From the NCBI RefSeq assembly GCF_003591655.1, contig NZ_QVRA01000003.1:63139-127138 (forward strand): a stretch of DNA of 64,000 nt, written 5' to 3'. The notes beneath the pieces were generated by a model. That model did not search any database, had not been told where the DNA came from, and worked only from the letters and a program-made list of their open reading frames with translations. Of the stretch, positions 26,252 to 35,080 are shown piece by piece. The DNA comes from Sphingobium terrigena (GTDB lineage: Bacteria; Pseudomonadota; Alphaproteobacteria; Sphingomonadales; Sphingomonadaceae). Position 1 is the first letter of the stretch, and every line of letters begins with the position of its first letter. A program made the position numbers and the translations under genes.

Positions 26252-26329
26252 TGGGGCGATCGAGGGGTCTTGAACCCCCGACCTCCGGTACCACAAACCG
26301 GCGCTCTAACCAACTGAGCTACGATCGCC
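26252..26329 (-). tRNA. tRNA-His (GTG anticodon)
   Basis: A cloverleaf on the minus strand. The acceptor GCGATCG pairs with CGATCGC; the D arm is GCTCAGTTGGTTAGAGC. The anticodon stem is CCGGT/ACCGG with loop TTGTGGT (anticodon GTG), and the T arm contains GGTTCAA. An extra G at position -1 is encoded (26329) opposite C73, the hallmark of tRNA-His, and the 3' CCA is encoded (26254-26252). Confidence 0.97.
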
Positions 26330-26434
26330 ACAGCACTTGCCTTGGGGCACTTGGCCCCGCGAGAAGTGGGCACATATGCGGCGGATAACCGGGCGTCAAG
26401 CAGGCAATTGCACCCGCGCCATCTTTCGCCGGGG

Positions 26435-26989
26435 TTACAGCCCCGCCGCTTTCATCTGCGCGCGGAGCTTGACCAGCGTCCGCTCCGGCACGCGCGGACG
26501 TTCCTCCGCCGCCTTGCCCTTGCGCAGCCGCTCGCGCGTCTTTTCGGGCGGATCGACCACCCGCACCCGCACCGCGACCTGACCCTGCGCGCGCATCCCC
26601 AATTGCTCGGCTGCCCCGCGCGACAGGTCGATCACCCGCCCCTTGCCCGCAAACGGCCCGCGATCATTGACCCGCACCACGATCGTCCGCCCACTGTCCA
26701 GCGCCGTCACCTCGACATAGCTGGGCAGCGGCAGGCTGGTATGCGCCGCCGTCACCCAATCGGGGCGGAAGCGCTCGCCATTGGCGGTGCGGTTGCCCGA
26801 TTCCGATCCGTACCAGCTGGCATAGCCCAGCATGTCATAAGCAGGATCAGCAGCCGGCACATAAGTGACGCCACGCACCGAATAGGGCGGGCCGATCCTG
26901 ACCGGCACATCGCGCACCGGGCGGTAATCACCCCCCGCACACGCCGACAGGGCCAGTGCCAGCCCCAGCGCACCAAACCTACCCATCAT
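26435..26989 (-). CDS. RlpA-like septal ring lytic transglycosylase/lipoprotein
   Basis: A 184-residue lipoprotein with lipobox LSAC (cysteine at about residue 17). The double-psi beta-barrel shows GYASWYGSESGNRTANGERF and, later, VRVNDRGPFAGKGRVIDLSRGAAEQLGM, which includes the aspartate of the RlpA lytic site. RlpA proteins bind or cleave denuded glycan strands at the septum. The usual C-terminal SPOR domain is missing, replaced by a short charged tail (PEKTRERLRKGKAAEERPR). Two adjacent ATGs make the exact start uncertain by one codon. Confidence 0.85.
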   Translation of the reverse strand: MMGRFGALGLALALSACAGGDYRPVRDVPVRIGPPYSVRGVTYVPAADPAYDMLGYASWYGSESGNRTANGERFRPDWVTAAHTSLPLPSYVEVTALDSGRTIVVRVNDRGPFAGKGRVIDLSRGAAEQLGMRAQGQVAVRVRVVDPPEKTRERLRKGKAAEERPRVPERTLVKLRAQMKAAGL

Positions 26990-27101
26990 GCCATCCCCAT
27001 AACGCCCACCGCCACATCAAAGGAAGGGCGTCCATCTTTGCTGCAAACCCATCCTCCCCTTTAAGGAGATCATTGCGAAATTCACCATCTACAGAATTTT
27101 A

Positions 27102-27190
27102 CGTCATCCCCGCGCAGGCGGGGATCCATCTCCGGACCTAAAATCGAGACGATAAGGTGGGAGATGGATTCCCGCCTGCGCGGGAATGAC
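27102..27190. repeat. Interspersed palindromic repeat, family 1
   Basis: The arms begin CGTCATCCCCGCGCAGGCGG on the left and GTCATTCCCGCGCAGGCGGG on the right (minus strand), leading into ATCCATCTCC on both sides. The central right part (ATAAGGTGGGAGATGGATTC) is identical to the copy located inside the cysteine desulfurase gene at 35760-35847, so the two are closely related copies. Confidence 0.85.
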
Positions 27191-27278
27191 AAAGCGCTAT
27201 GAGGCTATCCGAGTTTCACAAAGATACCCCTCAAAGGCAGGGGAGGATTAGTGCCAGATTTGCAAACTCCATCGTCGC

Positions 27279-27321
27279 CAAAAAGAAAAGGGGCGAAAGC
27301 TGCATCAGCCTTCACCCCCTT
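27279..27321 (-). terminator. Probable Rho-independent terminator of hup
   Basis: Read on the minus strand, a GGGG..GAA..GCTG stem with loop ATG pairs with CAGC..TTC..CCCC (two mismatches) and is followed by CTTTTCTTTTT. It lies about 125 bp downstream of the hup stop, so the hup mRNA would carry a long structured 3' untranslated region. Confidence 0.55.
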
Positions 27322-27446
27322 GCCCAGACATACATGCGCGCCTGGGGCTGTCCCCTGTGGCAACGCTACTCTCCTAAATGCTTTCCGGCCGCGATACCGG
27401 TTGTGGTCAGACGTGAGCGCTCGCCAGATGGCAAGCGCCCGGACCG

Positions 27447-27719
27447 TCAGTTGACCGAATCCTTGAGACCCTTGCCGGCCTTGAACTTGGGCTGGGCCGA
27501 AGCCTTGATCGTCATCGTCTCGCCGGTGCGCGGGTTGCGACCGGTCGAAGCCTTGCGCTGCGAAACGGAAAAAGTACCAAAACCAACCAGGCGCACTTCG
27601 TCGCCCTTCTTCAACGCGCCGGTGATGGCGTCGAATACACCTTCGACGGCCTTGCTGGCGTCGCTTTTGCTGAGACCGCTGCTGTCGGCGACAGCGCTGA
27701 TAAGATCCTGCTTGTTCAT
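27447..27719 (-). CDS. hup: DNA-binding protein HU
   Basis: A 90-residue histone-like protein starting MNKQDLISAVADSSGLSK. It has the helical dimer body and the beta-arm with GFGTFSVSQRKASTGRNPRTGE, in which the conserved RNP/TG pattern includes the intercalating proline. HU bends and compacts DNA as a homo- or heterodimer. It stands downstream of, and in the same direction as, lon, with a 182-bp gap. The length and sequence are standard. Confidence 0.96.
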   Translation of the reverse strand: MNKQDLISAVADSSGLSKSDASKAVEGVFDAITGALKKGDEVRLVGFGTFSVSQRKASTGRNPRTGETMTIKASAQPKFKAGKGLKDSVN

Positions 27720-27901
27720 GCCTTGGGAACCCCCTTGTGCTATTTGGTTGTGTAGGAATCGTGGCGTAGGCGGCGCAATAAGGCGCAGCTTCCAGCGCCT
27801 GTCAAAGGGAAAGCGACGAAGTCACCAGCTTCGATGCAAATTTACGCCATCAGGCATACAATCCCTCGAAACCGGCTGATATGCGCCGCTTTTTCCTTCG
27901 A

Positions 27902-30298
27902 TCAATGCCGCAGTGCAGCATCCCCGTCCCGCGTCGGACCATTGCTCGGCTGCGCGGCGAGGTCATCCTCCTCGGTCCAGGCGATCGCTTCAGGCAGCGA
28001 CACCAGCGCGCGGGCCAGCACCTCATCGACATGGGACACCGGCACGATTTCCAGCCCGTCGCGGATGTTGGCTGGAATTTCCGCTAGGTCTTTCTCGTTT
28101 TCCTGCGGGATCAGCACCGTCTTGATGCCCCCGCGCAATGCCGCCAGCAGCTTCTCTTTCAGGCCACCGATCGGCAACACCCGACCACGCAATGTCACCT
28201 CGCCGGTCATCGCCACATCCTTGTGGACCGGGATGCCCGTCAGGGTGGAAACGATGCAGGTCACCATACCGATACCCGCCGACGGACCATCCTTTGGCAC
28301 TGCCCCTTCGGGCAGATGGATATGGATGTCCTTGCGATTGAACAGGCTGGGCTTGATGCCATAGCCGGGCGACCGCGCGCGGACATAGGAAAACGCCGCC
28401 TGGATCGATTCGTTCATGACTTCGCCCAGCTTGCCGGTCGTCTTGATCATGCCCTTGCCCGGCACGGTCACCGCCTCGATCGTCAGCAATTCGCCGCCGA
28501 CTTCGGTCCATGCCAGACCCGTCACCGCGCCGATCTGATGCTCATCCTCACCCACGCCATGGCGAAATTTGCGCACCCCGGCATAGTCGGCCAGATTGTC
28601 CGGCGTGATGACCACCTTGTCATACTCGCCCTCCAATATCTTGCGCAGCGCCTTGCGCGCCAGCCGGGCGACTTCGCGTTCCAGCGTGCGGACACCGGCT
28701 TCCCGCGTATAATAACGGATCAGGTCGCGCACCGCGTCCTCCGTCACTTCAAACTCGCCGTCCTTCAATCCGTGCGCATCGATCTGCTTGGCGATCAGGT
28801 GCCGCTGCGCGATCTCGACCTTCTCATCCTCGGTATAGCCCTCCAGACGGATGATCTCCATCCGGTCCAGCAAAGCCTGCGGCAAATTCAGCGAGTTGGC
28901 GGTCGTCACGAACATGATGTCTGAAAGATCGACGTCGATCTCCAGATAATGGTCCTGAAACTTGTTATTCTGTTCCGGGTCCAGCACCTCCAGCAGCGCC
29001 GACGCGGGATCACCGCGGAAATCCTGGCCCAGCTTGTCGATCTCGTCCAGCAGGAACAGCGGGTTCATCGTCCCCGCCTTTTTCAGGTTGGTCACGATCT
29101 TGCCCGGCAGCGACCCGATATAGGTGCGCCTGTGGCCGCGAATCTCCGCCTCGTCTCGCACCCCGCCCAGCGACTGGCGCACGAACTCGCGTCCCGTCGC
29201 CTTGGCGATCGAACGGCCAAGCGACGTCTTGCCCACGCCCGGAGGACCAACCAGGCACAGGATCGGGCCTTTGAGCTTATTGGTGCGCGCCTGGACCGCC
29301 AGATATTCGATGATCCGGTCCTTGACCTTGTCGAGCGCGAAATGATCTTCGTCCAGCACGTCCTGCGCGCGCTTCAGGTCATTCTTGACCTTGCCCTTCT
29401 TGCCCCAGGGCAGGCCCAGCAGCACGTCGAGATAATTGCGCACGACCGTCGCTTCAGCCGACATGGGCTGCATACCCTTGAGCTTCTTCAGCTCGGCGGT
29501 TGCCTTGGCCCGCGCTTCCTTGGACAGCTTGGTCTTGGCGATCTTCTCGGTCAGTTCGGCAAGCTCGTCGCCTTCCTCACCCTCGCCATTCCCCAGCTCG
29601 CGCTGGATCGCTTTGAGCTGCTCGTTCAGATAATATTCGCGCTGGGTCTTTTCCATCTGGCGCTTCACGCGGCCACGGATCTTCTTTTCGACCTGCAGGA
29701 CGCCCAGTTCGCCCTCCATGAAAGCGAAGACCATCTCCAGCCGCTTGACCGGATCGGCCTCCACCAGCAGCGACTGCTTGTCGGACACCTTGACGTTGAT
29801 GTTGGCGGAGATCGCGTCGGCCAGCCGCCCGGCATCCTCAATCTCGCGCAGCTGCACCGGCGTTTCGGCGGGCAGCTTCTTGTTGAGCTTGGCGTAATTT
29901 TCAAACTGTTCGGCCACCGACCGCATCAGCGCGGCGGCTTCCGGTCCCTCGGCAACGATATCCTCTACCGTCTCGACATCCGAAACCAGATAGCCATCCT
30001 TGCTGTCCATCGTCTGCAAACGGGCGCGATGCTTGCCCTCCACCAGCACCCGGACGGTGCCGTCGGGCAGCTTGAGCAGCTGCAACACGATGGCGACGAC
30101 GCCCGTGTCATAGAGCGAGTCGCGACCCGGATCATCCTCGGCCGGATCGAGCTGCGACACGAGGAAGATTTCCTTGGAACCTTCCATCGCCGCCTCCAGC
30201 GCGGCAACGCTCTTGTCACGACCAACGAAGAGCGGGACGATCATCTGCGGAAAGACGACAATGTCACGCAGCGGCAGAAGGGGATATTGCACGGTCAT
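27902..30298 (-). CDS. lon: ATP-dependent protease Lon
   Basis: A 798-residue protease. The N-terminal substrate-binding domain starts [20 protein letters not shown]. The AAA+ module has Walker [20 protein letters not shown] and [10 protein letters not shown]. The C-terminal protease domain has the catalytic serine in [11 protein letters not shown] near residue 680 and the lysine in [10 protein letters not shown]. Lon degrades damaged and regulatory proteins in the cytosol. It is followed by hup, a common alphaproteobacterial neighbour. The tail after the protease domain is poorly conserved. Confidence 0.97.
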   Translation of the reverse strand: MTVQYPLLPLRDIVVFPQMIVPLFVGRDKSVAALEAAMEGSKEIFLVSQLDPAEDDPGRDSLYDTGVVAIVLQLLKLPDGTVRVLVEGKHRARLQTMDSKDGYLVSDVETVEDIVAEGPEAAALMRSVAEQFENYAKLNKKLPAETPVQLREIEDAGRLADAISANINVKVSDKQSLLVEADPVKRLEMVFAFMEGELGVLQVEKKIRGRVKRQMEKTQREYYLNEQLKAIQRELGNGEGEEGDELAELTEKIAKTKLSKEARAKATAELKKLKGMQPMSAEATVVRNYLDVLLGLPWGKKGKVKNDLKRAQDVLDEDHFALDKVKDRIIEYLAVQARTNKLKGPILCLVGPPGVGKTSLGRSIAKATGREFVRQSLGGVRDEAEIRGHRRTYIGSLPGKIVTNLKKAGTMNPLFLLDEIDKLGQDFRGDPASALLEVLDPEQNNKFQDHYLEIDVDLSDIMFVTTANSLNLPQALLDRMEIIRLEGYTEDEKVEIAQRHLIAKQIDAHGLKDGEFEVTEDAVRDLIRYYTREAGVRTLEREVARLARKALRKILEGEYDKVVITPDNLADYAGVRKFRHGVGEDEHQIGAVTGLAWTEVGGELLTIEAVTVPGKGMIKTTGKLGEVMNESIQAAFSYVRARSPGYGIKPSLFNRKDIHIHLPEGAVPKDGPSAGIGMVTCIVSTLTGIPVHKDVAMTGEVTLRGRVLPIGGLKEKLLAALRGGIKTVLIPQENEKDLAEIPANIRDGLEIVPVSHVDEVLARALVSLPEAIAWTEEDDLAAQPSNGPTRDGDAALRH

Positions 30299-30452
30299 TC
30301 ACTCTCCGGGGCCAAAAGACGCGGCCCTGTCCTACGGTTCATCGCCTTTATGGGGATGCCCGTCGCACCAATCAATCGTCACTTGTCATAATGCCGCAAC
30401 GATGAACCGGGGGTTATCGGGTTTTGGCGGGCCAGGAACGGCCCTACGCCCA

Positions 30453-30776
30453 TCAGAATGGCAGCTTGAAGCCCGGCGGCAGTTGCAGGCCGGATGTCAT
30501 CTTGCCCATTTCCGCGTTGCTGACCTCATCGGCCTTCTTGCGCGCATCGTTGAAGGCGGCGGTGACCAGATCCTCCAATATCTGCTTTTCGGACGGCGCG
30601 AGCAGCGTCTCGTCGATCGACACGCCGATGATCCGCCCCTTGGCCGACGCGCGCACCTTCACCAGCCCGCCACCGGCCGCGCCTTCGACTTCCAGCTTGT
30701 CCAGATTGTCCTGCGCGCGTTGCAGTTCCTCCTGCACACGGGTGGCCATGCCCAATATTTCGTTCAGATCTTTCAT
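30453..30776 (-). CDS. YbaB/EbfC family nucleoid-associated protein
   Basis: A 107-residue protein of the YbaB/EbfC family: MKDLNEILGMATRVQEELQRAQ at the N-terminus, the central beta region with GGGLVKVRASAKGRIIGVSID, and a C-terminal helix with a flexible end. These form dimers that bind DNA like tweezers and are linked to recombination and repair. It starts 3 bp after the dnaX stop, the usual dnaX-ybaB pair. It ends in a GFKLPF tail. Confidence 0.93.
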   Translation of the reverse strand: MKDLNEILGMATRVQEELQRAQDNLDKLEVEGAAGGGLVKVRASAKGRIIGVSIDETLLAPSEKQILEDLVTAAFNDARKKADEVSNAEMGKMTSGLQLPPGFKLPF

Positions 30777-30779
30777 GCG

Positions 30780-32402
30780 TCATGCACTCCATTGTTCCGG
30801 CTGGTCGGTTTCGACCAGCGCAGCATCGGGGAAAGCGGCCATCGCCGCCTTGACCACCGGAATTTCCAATATGTCGGCGCGAGCCTCCGCCTTGGCCGCT
30901 TCTTCGCGCTCCAGCAAGGTCGGTTGGGCTGCCGCGTCGCTGAGCGTCACGCGCCATCCGATCCCCGTCATCTCGCGCAACGCCTGGGTCAGGCGACCGG
31001 CGAAGTCGGACGGCAATTGCGGCGTCGCGCGATAGTCGATTTCCGGCGGCGCATAGCGGACCAGCCCGACACAATCATGCAGCTCCTGCGCCAGCTGCCC
31101 CTTGCCCTTCTGCCACAGCGCTTCGATCAGATCCTCGAACGTCGCAGGCAGCTTCGCCGCCGGGCCAGCCGCCGAAGCCGGAGCCGATGCCGCAGCAACC
31201 GCCCCCGATGGCGCAGCCACGACAGGCCCGCCCTCGCGCAGCAGCCGCGCCAGTTCGCCCGGATCGGGCATGGTCGCCGCGTGCATCACCCGTAGCAGCG
31301 CCATTTCGCAGCTTTCGATCGGCAGGACCGCGCCCGCCACCTCGTCATGCCCCTTCAGCAGCAATTGCCACAGCCGATGCAACGGCGCGAAGCCCAGCTG
31401 CGACGCCCAGTCGGCCAGCGCCTCGCGCTCCTCGGCGGACTGGCCGGGGCTGGCAATGTCGCGCCCGGCCTTCACCAGCGTCACCGCATGGACCAGTTCC
31501 AGTAGCCCGCGCATCAGCGCCAGCGGCTCGACCCCCAACGCATATTGATCGCGCACCCCGGCCAGCAGCGCGGCGGTATCCCCCTCCAGCAACAGCCCCA
31601 GCAACCGGCGCACCGATCCGCGATCGGACAGGCCCAGCATGTCGCGGACCTGGGTGGCGGTGACCATCGGCTCGCCCTCACCCATCTCGGCATGGGCAAT
31701 GGCCTGATCCAGAATCGACAGCCCGTCACGCGCAGACCCTTCTGCCGCCTGCGCGATCAGCGATAGCGCATCCGCCTCCGCCGCGACGCCCTCGGCCTCC
31801 ACGACATGGGCGAAATGCCCCGCCAGCAATTCAGCCGGAATCCGCCGCAAATCGAATCGCTGGCAGCGCGACAGGACCGTCACCGGCACCTTGTTCACCT
31901 CTGTCGTGGCGAACAGGAATTTCACATGGGCAGGTGGCTCCTCCAGCGTTTTCAACAGCGCGTTGAACGCATTTTTGGAAAGCATATGCACTTCGTCGAT
32001 GATGTATATTTTGTAGCGCGCCGACACGGCGGCATAGCGCACCGCCTCGATAATCTCGCGCACATCATCGACGCCGGTATGGCTGGCGGCGTCCATCTCG
32101 ACCACGTCGATATGCCGCCCCTCCGCAATCGCGCGGCATGGTTCGCACACACCGCACGGGTCGATCGTCGGCCCGCCCTGCCCATCCTCGCCAATGCAGT
32201 TCAGCGCCTTGGCGATCAACCGCGCGGTCGACGTCTTGCCGACCCCGCGCACCCCGGTCATCAGGAAGGCGTGCGCCAGCCGCCCCCGCTTGATCGCATT
32301 GCCCAGCGTCTGGACCATCGCGTCCTGGCCGATCAGCTCGCGGAAATTACGCGGCCGATATTTGCGCGCAAGGACGCGATAGGGCTGGGGGGAATCGGAC
32401 AT
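30780..32402 (-). CDS. dnaX: DNA polymerase III subunit gamma/tau
   Basis: A 540-residue clamp-loader subunit. Walker A is GVRGVGKTSTARLIAKALNC. A zinc site holds CGVCEPCRAI; Walker B and sensor segments are IIDEVHMLSKNAFNALLKTLEEPPAH and FATTEVNKVPVTVLSRCQRFDLRR. After about residue 370 comes an Ala/Pro-rich linker and a tau-like C-terminal domain. No A-rich slippery heptamer for programmed frameshifting is evident. It is translated ahead of ybaB, and the 4.5S RNA gene lies about 55 bp upstream on the same strand. Confidence 0.96.
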   Translation of the reverse strand: MSDSPQPYRVLARKYRPRNFRELIGQDAMVQTLGNAIKRGRLAHAFLMTGVRGVGKTSTARLIAKALNCIGEDGQGGPTIDPCGVCEPCRAIAEGRHIDVVEMDAASHTGVDDVREIIEAVRYAAVSARYKIYIIDEVHMLSKNAFNALLKTLEEPPAHVKFLFATTEVNKVPVTVLSRCQRFDLRRIPAELLAGHFAHVVEAEGVAAEADALSLIAQAAEGSARDGLSILDQAIAHAEMGEGEPMVTATQVRDMLGLSDRGSVRRLLGLLLEGDTAALLAGVRDQYALGVEPLALMRGLLELVHAVTLVKAGRDIASPGQSAEEREALADWASQLGFAPLHRLWQLLLKGHDEVAGAVLPIESCEMALLRVMHAATMPDPGELARLLREGGPVVAAPSGAVAAASAPASAAGPAAKLPATFEDLIEALWQKGKGQLAQELHDCVGLVRYAPPEIDYRATPQLPSDFAGRLTQALREMTGIGWRVTLSDAAAQPTLLEREEAAKAEARADILEIPVVKAAMAAFPDAALVETDQPEQWSA

Positions 32403-32456
32403 ATCTGTGTCCTAGCCGCTTGGGCGGCCCTTGTCGAAGCAGGATGATGGCTGAAA

Positions 32457-32552
32457 GGTGGGAGCCGGAACGACCCGCGGCAAAATCACTGTGGCTGCTT
32501 CCGTCAGGACCTGACCAGGTTGGCGACGACCTCGTCCGCCCGACTCCCGGCG
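32457..32552 (-). ncRNA. ffs: Signal recognition particle RNA, 4.5S (small bacterial type)
   Basis: On the minus strand the apical core GGTCAGGTCCTGACGGAAGC and the following AGCCAC match the conserved SRP domain IV (asymmetric loop plus GGAA-type tip variant). The flanks GCCGGGAGTCGG and CCGGCTCCC pair to form the basal helix. Ffh binds this RNA to target nascent membrane proteins. The position next to dnaX is common in alphaproteobacteria. The ends are set by the helix and may be off by a few bases. Confidence 0.85.
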
Positions 32553-32597
32553 CGGCATATGGCGAAGAAGGATGGGGATGGCAAGGGGTATGGCAAC

Positions 32598-32665
32598 CGT
32601 GCTCCCGCGCAGGCGGGAGCCCAGTCGAGGCGGCAGAACTGGGCTCCCGCCTGCGCGGGAGCACG
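32598..32665. repeat. Interspersed palindromic repeat, family 1, CGTG/CCCAGT subtype
   Basis: A 68-bp element with an almost perfect palindrome. The arms are CGTGCTCCCGCGCAGGCGGG on both strands, then AGCCCAGT; only the central bases differ. It lies between ffs and the beta-lactamase gene and could end transcription of the beta-lactamase operon. Confidence 0.88.
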
Positions 32666-32670
32666 AGCGT

Positions 32671-33642
32671 TTAATCCAGCCCGCTCTTCTGTGCCTTCGC
32701 CAGAAAATCGAGCGCCGCCTGCGCCGCCTGCGCAATCGCCGCCTCCGCCGCCTTGGCGTTCACGCTCGGCCGGTCGAGATAGACGGCGAGTATATACTCC
32801 TCGCCCGACGGCGCCTTCACCAGCGCCACGTCATTATAGGCGGTGCCGCATGTCCCGGTCTTGCTGCCCGACGTCCAGCCTTCGGGCAGGCCCGCCTTGA
32901 TCCTTTTGTCGCCGGTGCTGCTGGCGTTGAGCCAAGCCCGCAGGCGATCGGCGCTCTCGCCCTTCATATCGCGAAACAGCAGCCGCCCCATCAGCCCCGC
33001 GATGGCCGCAGGCGTGGTGGTATCGCGCGGATCGCCCGGCGCATTCTCATTCAATGTCGGTTCGTTGCGATCCAGCCGGGTCACGCTGTCGCCATGCGCG
33101 CGCATGAAAGCCGTCAGCCCCTGCGGCCCGCCCAGCATCGGCAGCAGCAGGTTCGCCGCGCTATTGTCGCTCACCTCGACCGCCGCCTGCGCCAGCTCGG
33201 CCATGCTCATCCGGCCGCGCTTCTTGTTCTTCTTCACCACCGGTGCGTAGTCGAGGATGTCGTCCTTGCCGAACGGGATCTGCCCGTCCAGCCCGAACTT
33301 GCCCCCCTCCGCGCCGATCAGCACGGCAGCGGCCAGCGGCGCTTTGAAGGTCGAACAGAGCGCAAACCGCTCGTCCCGGTTGAAGCCCAGGATCAACGCC
33401 CCCTTGCTGTCCACCAGTGCGATGCCCAGACGCCCGCCAGTCTCCTCCTCGATCGTCCTGGGATTGCGCACCGACGCCAGCGCCGATTGCGGCACCAGAT
33501 AGCGCGGCGGCGGCGGCAGCAGCGAATCGAGCCGCCCGGTCGGCACTGGCTCCGGCACCTTCTTCTTCGGCGCGGCCAGCGTCGGCGCGGTCAGGCACAG
33601 GATCGCGGCCAACGCAGCGAAACGGAGCGGGCTGATGCTCAC
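32671..33642 (-). CDS. Class A beta-lactamase with carbapenemase-type disulfide signature
   Basis: A 323-residue periplasmic serine beta-lactamase with a signal peptide (cleavage near TLA-AP). The active-site set is complete: S97-T-F-K100 (Ambler 70-73), S158-D-N160 (130-132), E194 and N198 in EPTLN (166, 170) and K261-T-G (234-236). C96 and C265 correspond to Ambler 69 and 238, and R247 and T264 to 220 and 237, the combination seen in KPC, NMC-A and SME carbapenemases. It starts at GTG, overlapping the ferredoxin stop by 4 bp. About 45 extra residues precede the catalytic domain. Confidence 0.88.
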   Translation of the reverse strand: MSISPLRFAALAAILCLTAPTLAAPKKKVPEPVPTGRLDSLLPPPPRYLVPQSALASVRNPRTIEEETGGRLGIALVDSKGALILGFNRDERFALCSTFKAPLAAAVLIGAEGGKFGLDGQIPFGKDDILDYAPVVKKNKKRGRMSMAELAQAAVEVSDNSAANLLLPMLGGPQGLTAFMRAHGDSVTRLDRNEPTLNENAPGDPRDTTTPAAIAGLMGRLLFRDMKGESADRLRAWLNASSTGDKRIKAGLPEGWTSGSKTGTCGTAYNDVALVKAPSGEEYILAVYLDRPSVNAKAAEAAIAQAAQAALDFLAKAQKSGLD

Positions 33643-33974
33643 ATGCCCTGCATATTATAGGATTCGGCGGGAATACGAACGGTCAGGCTGTCCAGCCCTT
33701 CCGCCAGCACGATCTGGCAGGACAGGCGGCTGGTGCGCGTGGCAGCGGCTGCCAGGTCCAGCATATCCTCCTCATCCTCGCTCGCGCGTCCCAGATGCGG
33801 AAAGTCCGCTGCATCGACGATGACATGGCAGGTGGAACAGGCCATCTGCCCCTCGCACGTCCCCTCCAGTGGCTGGCCCGCCGCCTGCGCCACATCCAGC
33901 AGGACCGATCCCGCCGGGGCGTCGACTTCCTGCCGTCGCTCGCCATCGGCGCTGATGAATATGATCCTGGTCAT
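33639..33974 (-). CDS. [2Fe-2S] ferredoxin
   Basis: A 111-residue adrenodoxin/Fdx-type ferredoxin. The cluster cysteines are in LEGTCEGQMACSTCHVIV plus a distal one in RLSCQIVL, the CX5CX2C...C pattern. The start at MTRIIFIS is preferred over an ATG seven codons earlier that overlaps the preceding gene's end region. Such ferredoxins pass electrons in Fe-S cluster assembly or to P450s. It directly follows two cysteine desulfurase genes, which fits Fe-S biogenesis, and is coupled to the beta-lactamase gene downstream. Confidence 0.93.
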   Translation of the reverse strand: MTRIIFISADGERRQEVDAPAGSVLLDVAQAAGQPLEGTCEGQMACSTCHVIVDAADFPHLGRASEDEEDMLDLAAAATRTSRLSCQIVLAEGLDSLTVRIPAESYNMQGM

Positions 33975-33991
33975 TGACGCGACGCTCCCTG

Positions 33992-35080
33992 TCACGGCGC
34001 CGTTTGTTCGGCTGCCGCCCTGTTCAATGCCTCCGCAGCGCTCTCCAGTTCGGTCGCTGTCGTGTAGCGGCCAAAGCCGATCCGCACCGATCCACGCGCC
34101 TGTGCGTCTGTCAGGCCCAGTGCGCGCAGCACATGGCTAGGCCGCCCGGACCCGCTTGCGCAAGCGCTTCCCAACGAAAAAGCAATATTGCGGCAATATG
34201 ACAACAGCCGCGCCCCGTCGATTCCCTCGCAGCGCAGGTTCAGATTGCCGGGATAGCGCGCCTCCGCGCTGCCATTGATCGTCCAGTCGGCAAACAGGCT
34301 ACGCGCCATCGCCGCCAGCCTTTCGACATGCGCGCGATCATCCTCAGCCCGCTCCCGCATCAACCGCGCCGCCACGCCGAACCCGGCGCACAGGGCAGGC
34401 GACAGCGTGCCCGACCGCAAGCCGCCCTCCTGCCCCCCGCCATGGATCAGCGGCGCAGGCTTCACCCCGTCGCGCAGCCACAATGCGCCGACACCCTTGG
34501 GACCGTGAATCTTGTGCGCGCTGATCGCTACCATGTCGCAATTGTCAGGGATCGGCACCCGGCCATAGCCCTGCACCACGTCGCACAGGAACAAGGCACC
34601 CGCGTTCCGCGCCAGATCGGCCAGCGCCGCGACCGGCTGGATCACGCCAATCTCATTATTGACCAGCATCGCCACCACCAGCGCAACGCCGGGACGAATG
34701 GCCCGCGCAGCCGCATCCATATCCACCAGCCCGTCAGGCCCGATCGGCAAGATCGTGACCGTCCGCCCAGCGCGACGCAAAGCGTCCACCGTATCCAGCA
34801 CGGCGGCATGTTCCGTCGCGATCGTAACAATGTCCCCCGACGGCGCGCCCTGTATCGCGATATTCAGCGCCTCGGTCGCCCCGGACGTAAAGAGCAAACG
34901 CCCCCCACTCGGCAACAACCGACCAATCTCCTCGCGCGCTACCTCCACCTGCGCGGCGGCGGCCCGGCCCAGTCGATGCGCGCTGTGCGGATTGGCAAAC
35001 TGATCGCGCAGCAACGGCACCATCGCGTCAAAGGCTTCCGGGGCAAGCGGCGTTGTCGCCTGATAATCCAGATAAATCAT
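33992..35080 (-). CDS. Cysteine desulfurase (second of tandem pair)
   Basis: A 362-residue NifS/IscS-type PLP enzyme starting MIYLDYQATTPLAPEAFDAM. The PLP lysine is in MVAISAHKIHGPKG, the PLP-stacking histidine in ATEHAAVLD, and the catalytic cysteine in LGSACASGSGRPSHVL. It mobilises sulfur from cysteine for Fe-S clusters or thiolation. A long open extension upstream is antisense-like noise inside the first desulfurase gene. The ATG overlaps the stop of that gene by 4 bp. The region between DGLV and VNNE has the ordinary length, unlike its neighbour. Confidence 0.9.
   Translation of the reverse strand: MIYLDYQATTPLAPEAFDAMVPLLRDQFANPHSAHRLGRAAAAQVEVAREEIGRLLPSGGRLLFTSGATEALNIAIQGAPSGDIVTIATEHAAVLDTVDALRRAGRTVTILPIGPDGLVDMDAAARAIRPGVALVVAMLVNNEIGVIQPVAALADLARNAGALFLCDVVQGYGRVPIPDNCDMVAISAHKIHGPKGVGALWLRDGVKPAPLIHGGGQEGGLRSGTLSPALCAGFGVAARLMRERAEDDRAHVERLAAMARSLFADWTINGSAEARYPGNLNLRCEGIDGARLLSYCRNIAFSLGSACASGSGRPSHVLRALGLTDAQARGSVRIGFGRYTTATELESAAEALNRAAAEQTAP

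Larger units (their letters stand above)
27002..27446. other. Gene-free stretch holding a repeat and the structured hup 3' region
   Basis: No convincing coding sequence is seen here. It holds a truncated family-3 arm at about 27052-27070 (TCCTCCCCTTTAAGGAGAT), a full family-1 palindromic repeat (27102-27190), the probable hup terminator (27279-27321), and about 120 bp of hairpin-rich DNA directly after the hup stop. An open plus-strand frame that runs through the region crosses into hup antisense and has no plausible protein features. Confidence 0.6.

Noticed and set aside
27199..27879. 226-codon plus-strand frame across the gap before hup
   Set aside because: It crosses the hup terminator and runs antisense through hup; there is no ribosome-binding site or protein-like pattern.
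30780..32402. Programmed frameshift in dnaX producing separate gamma and tau
   Set aside because: No run of A or AAAAAAG-type slippery site was found in the GC-rich sequence.
32403..32597. Possible small protein-coding gene between dnaX and the repeat
   Set aside because: The open frames overlap the 4.5S RNA signature and have no ribosome-binding site.
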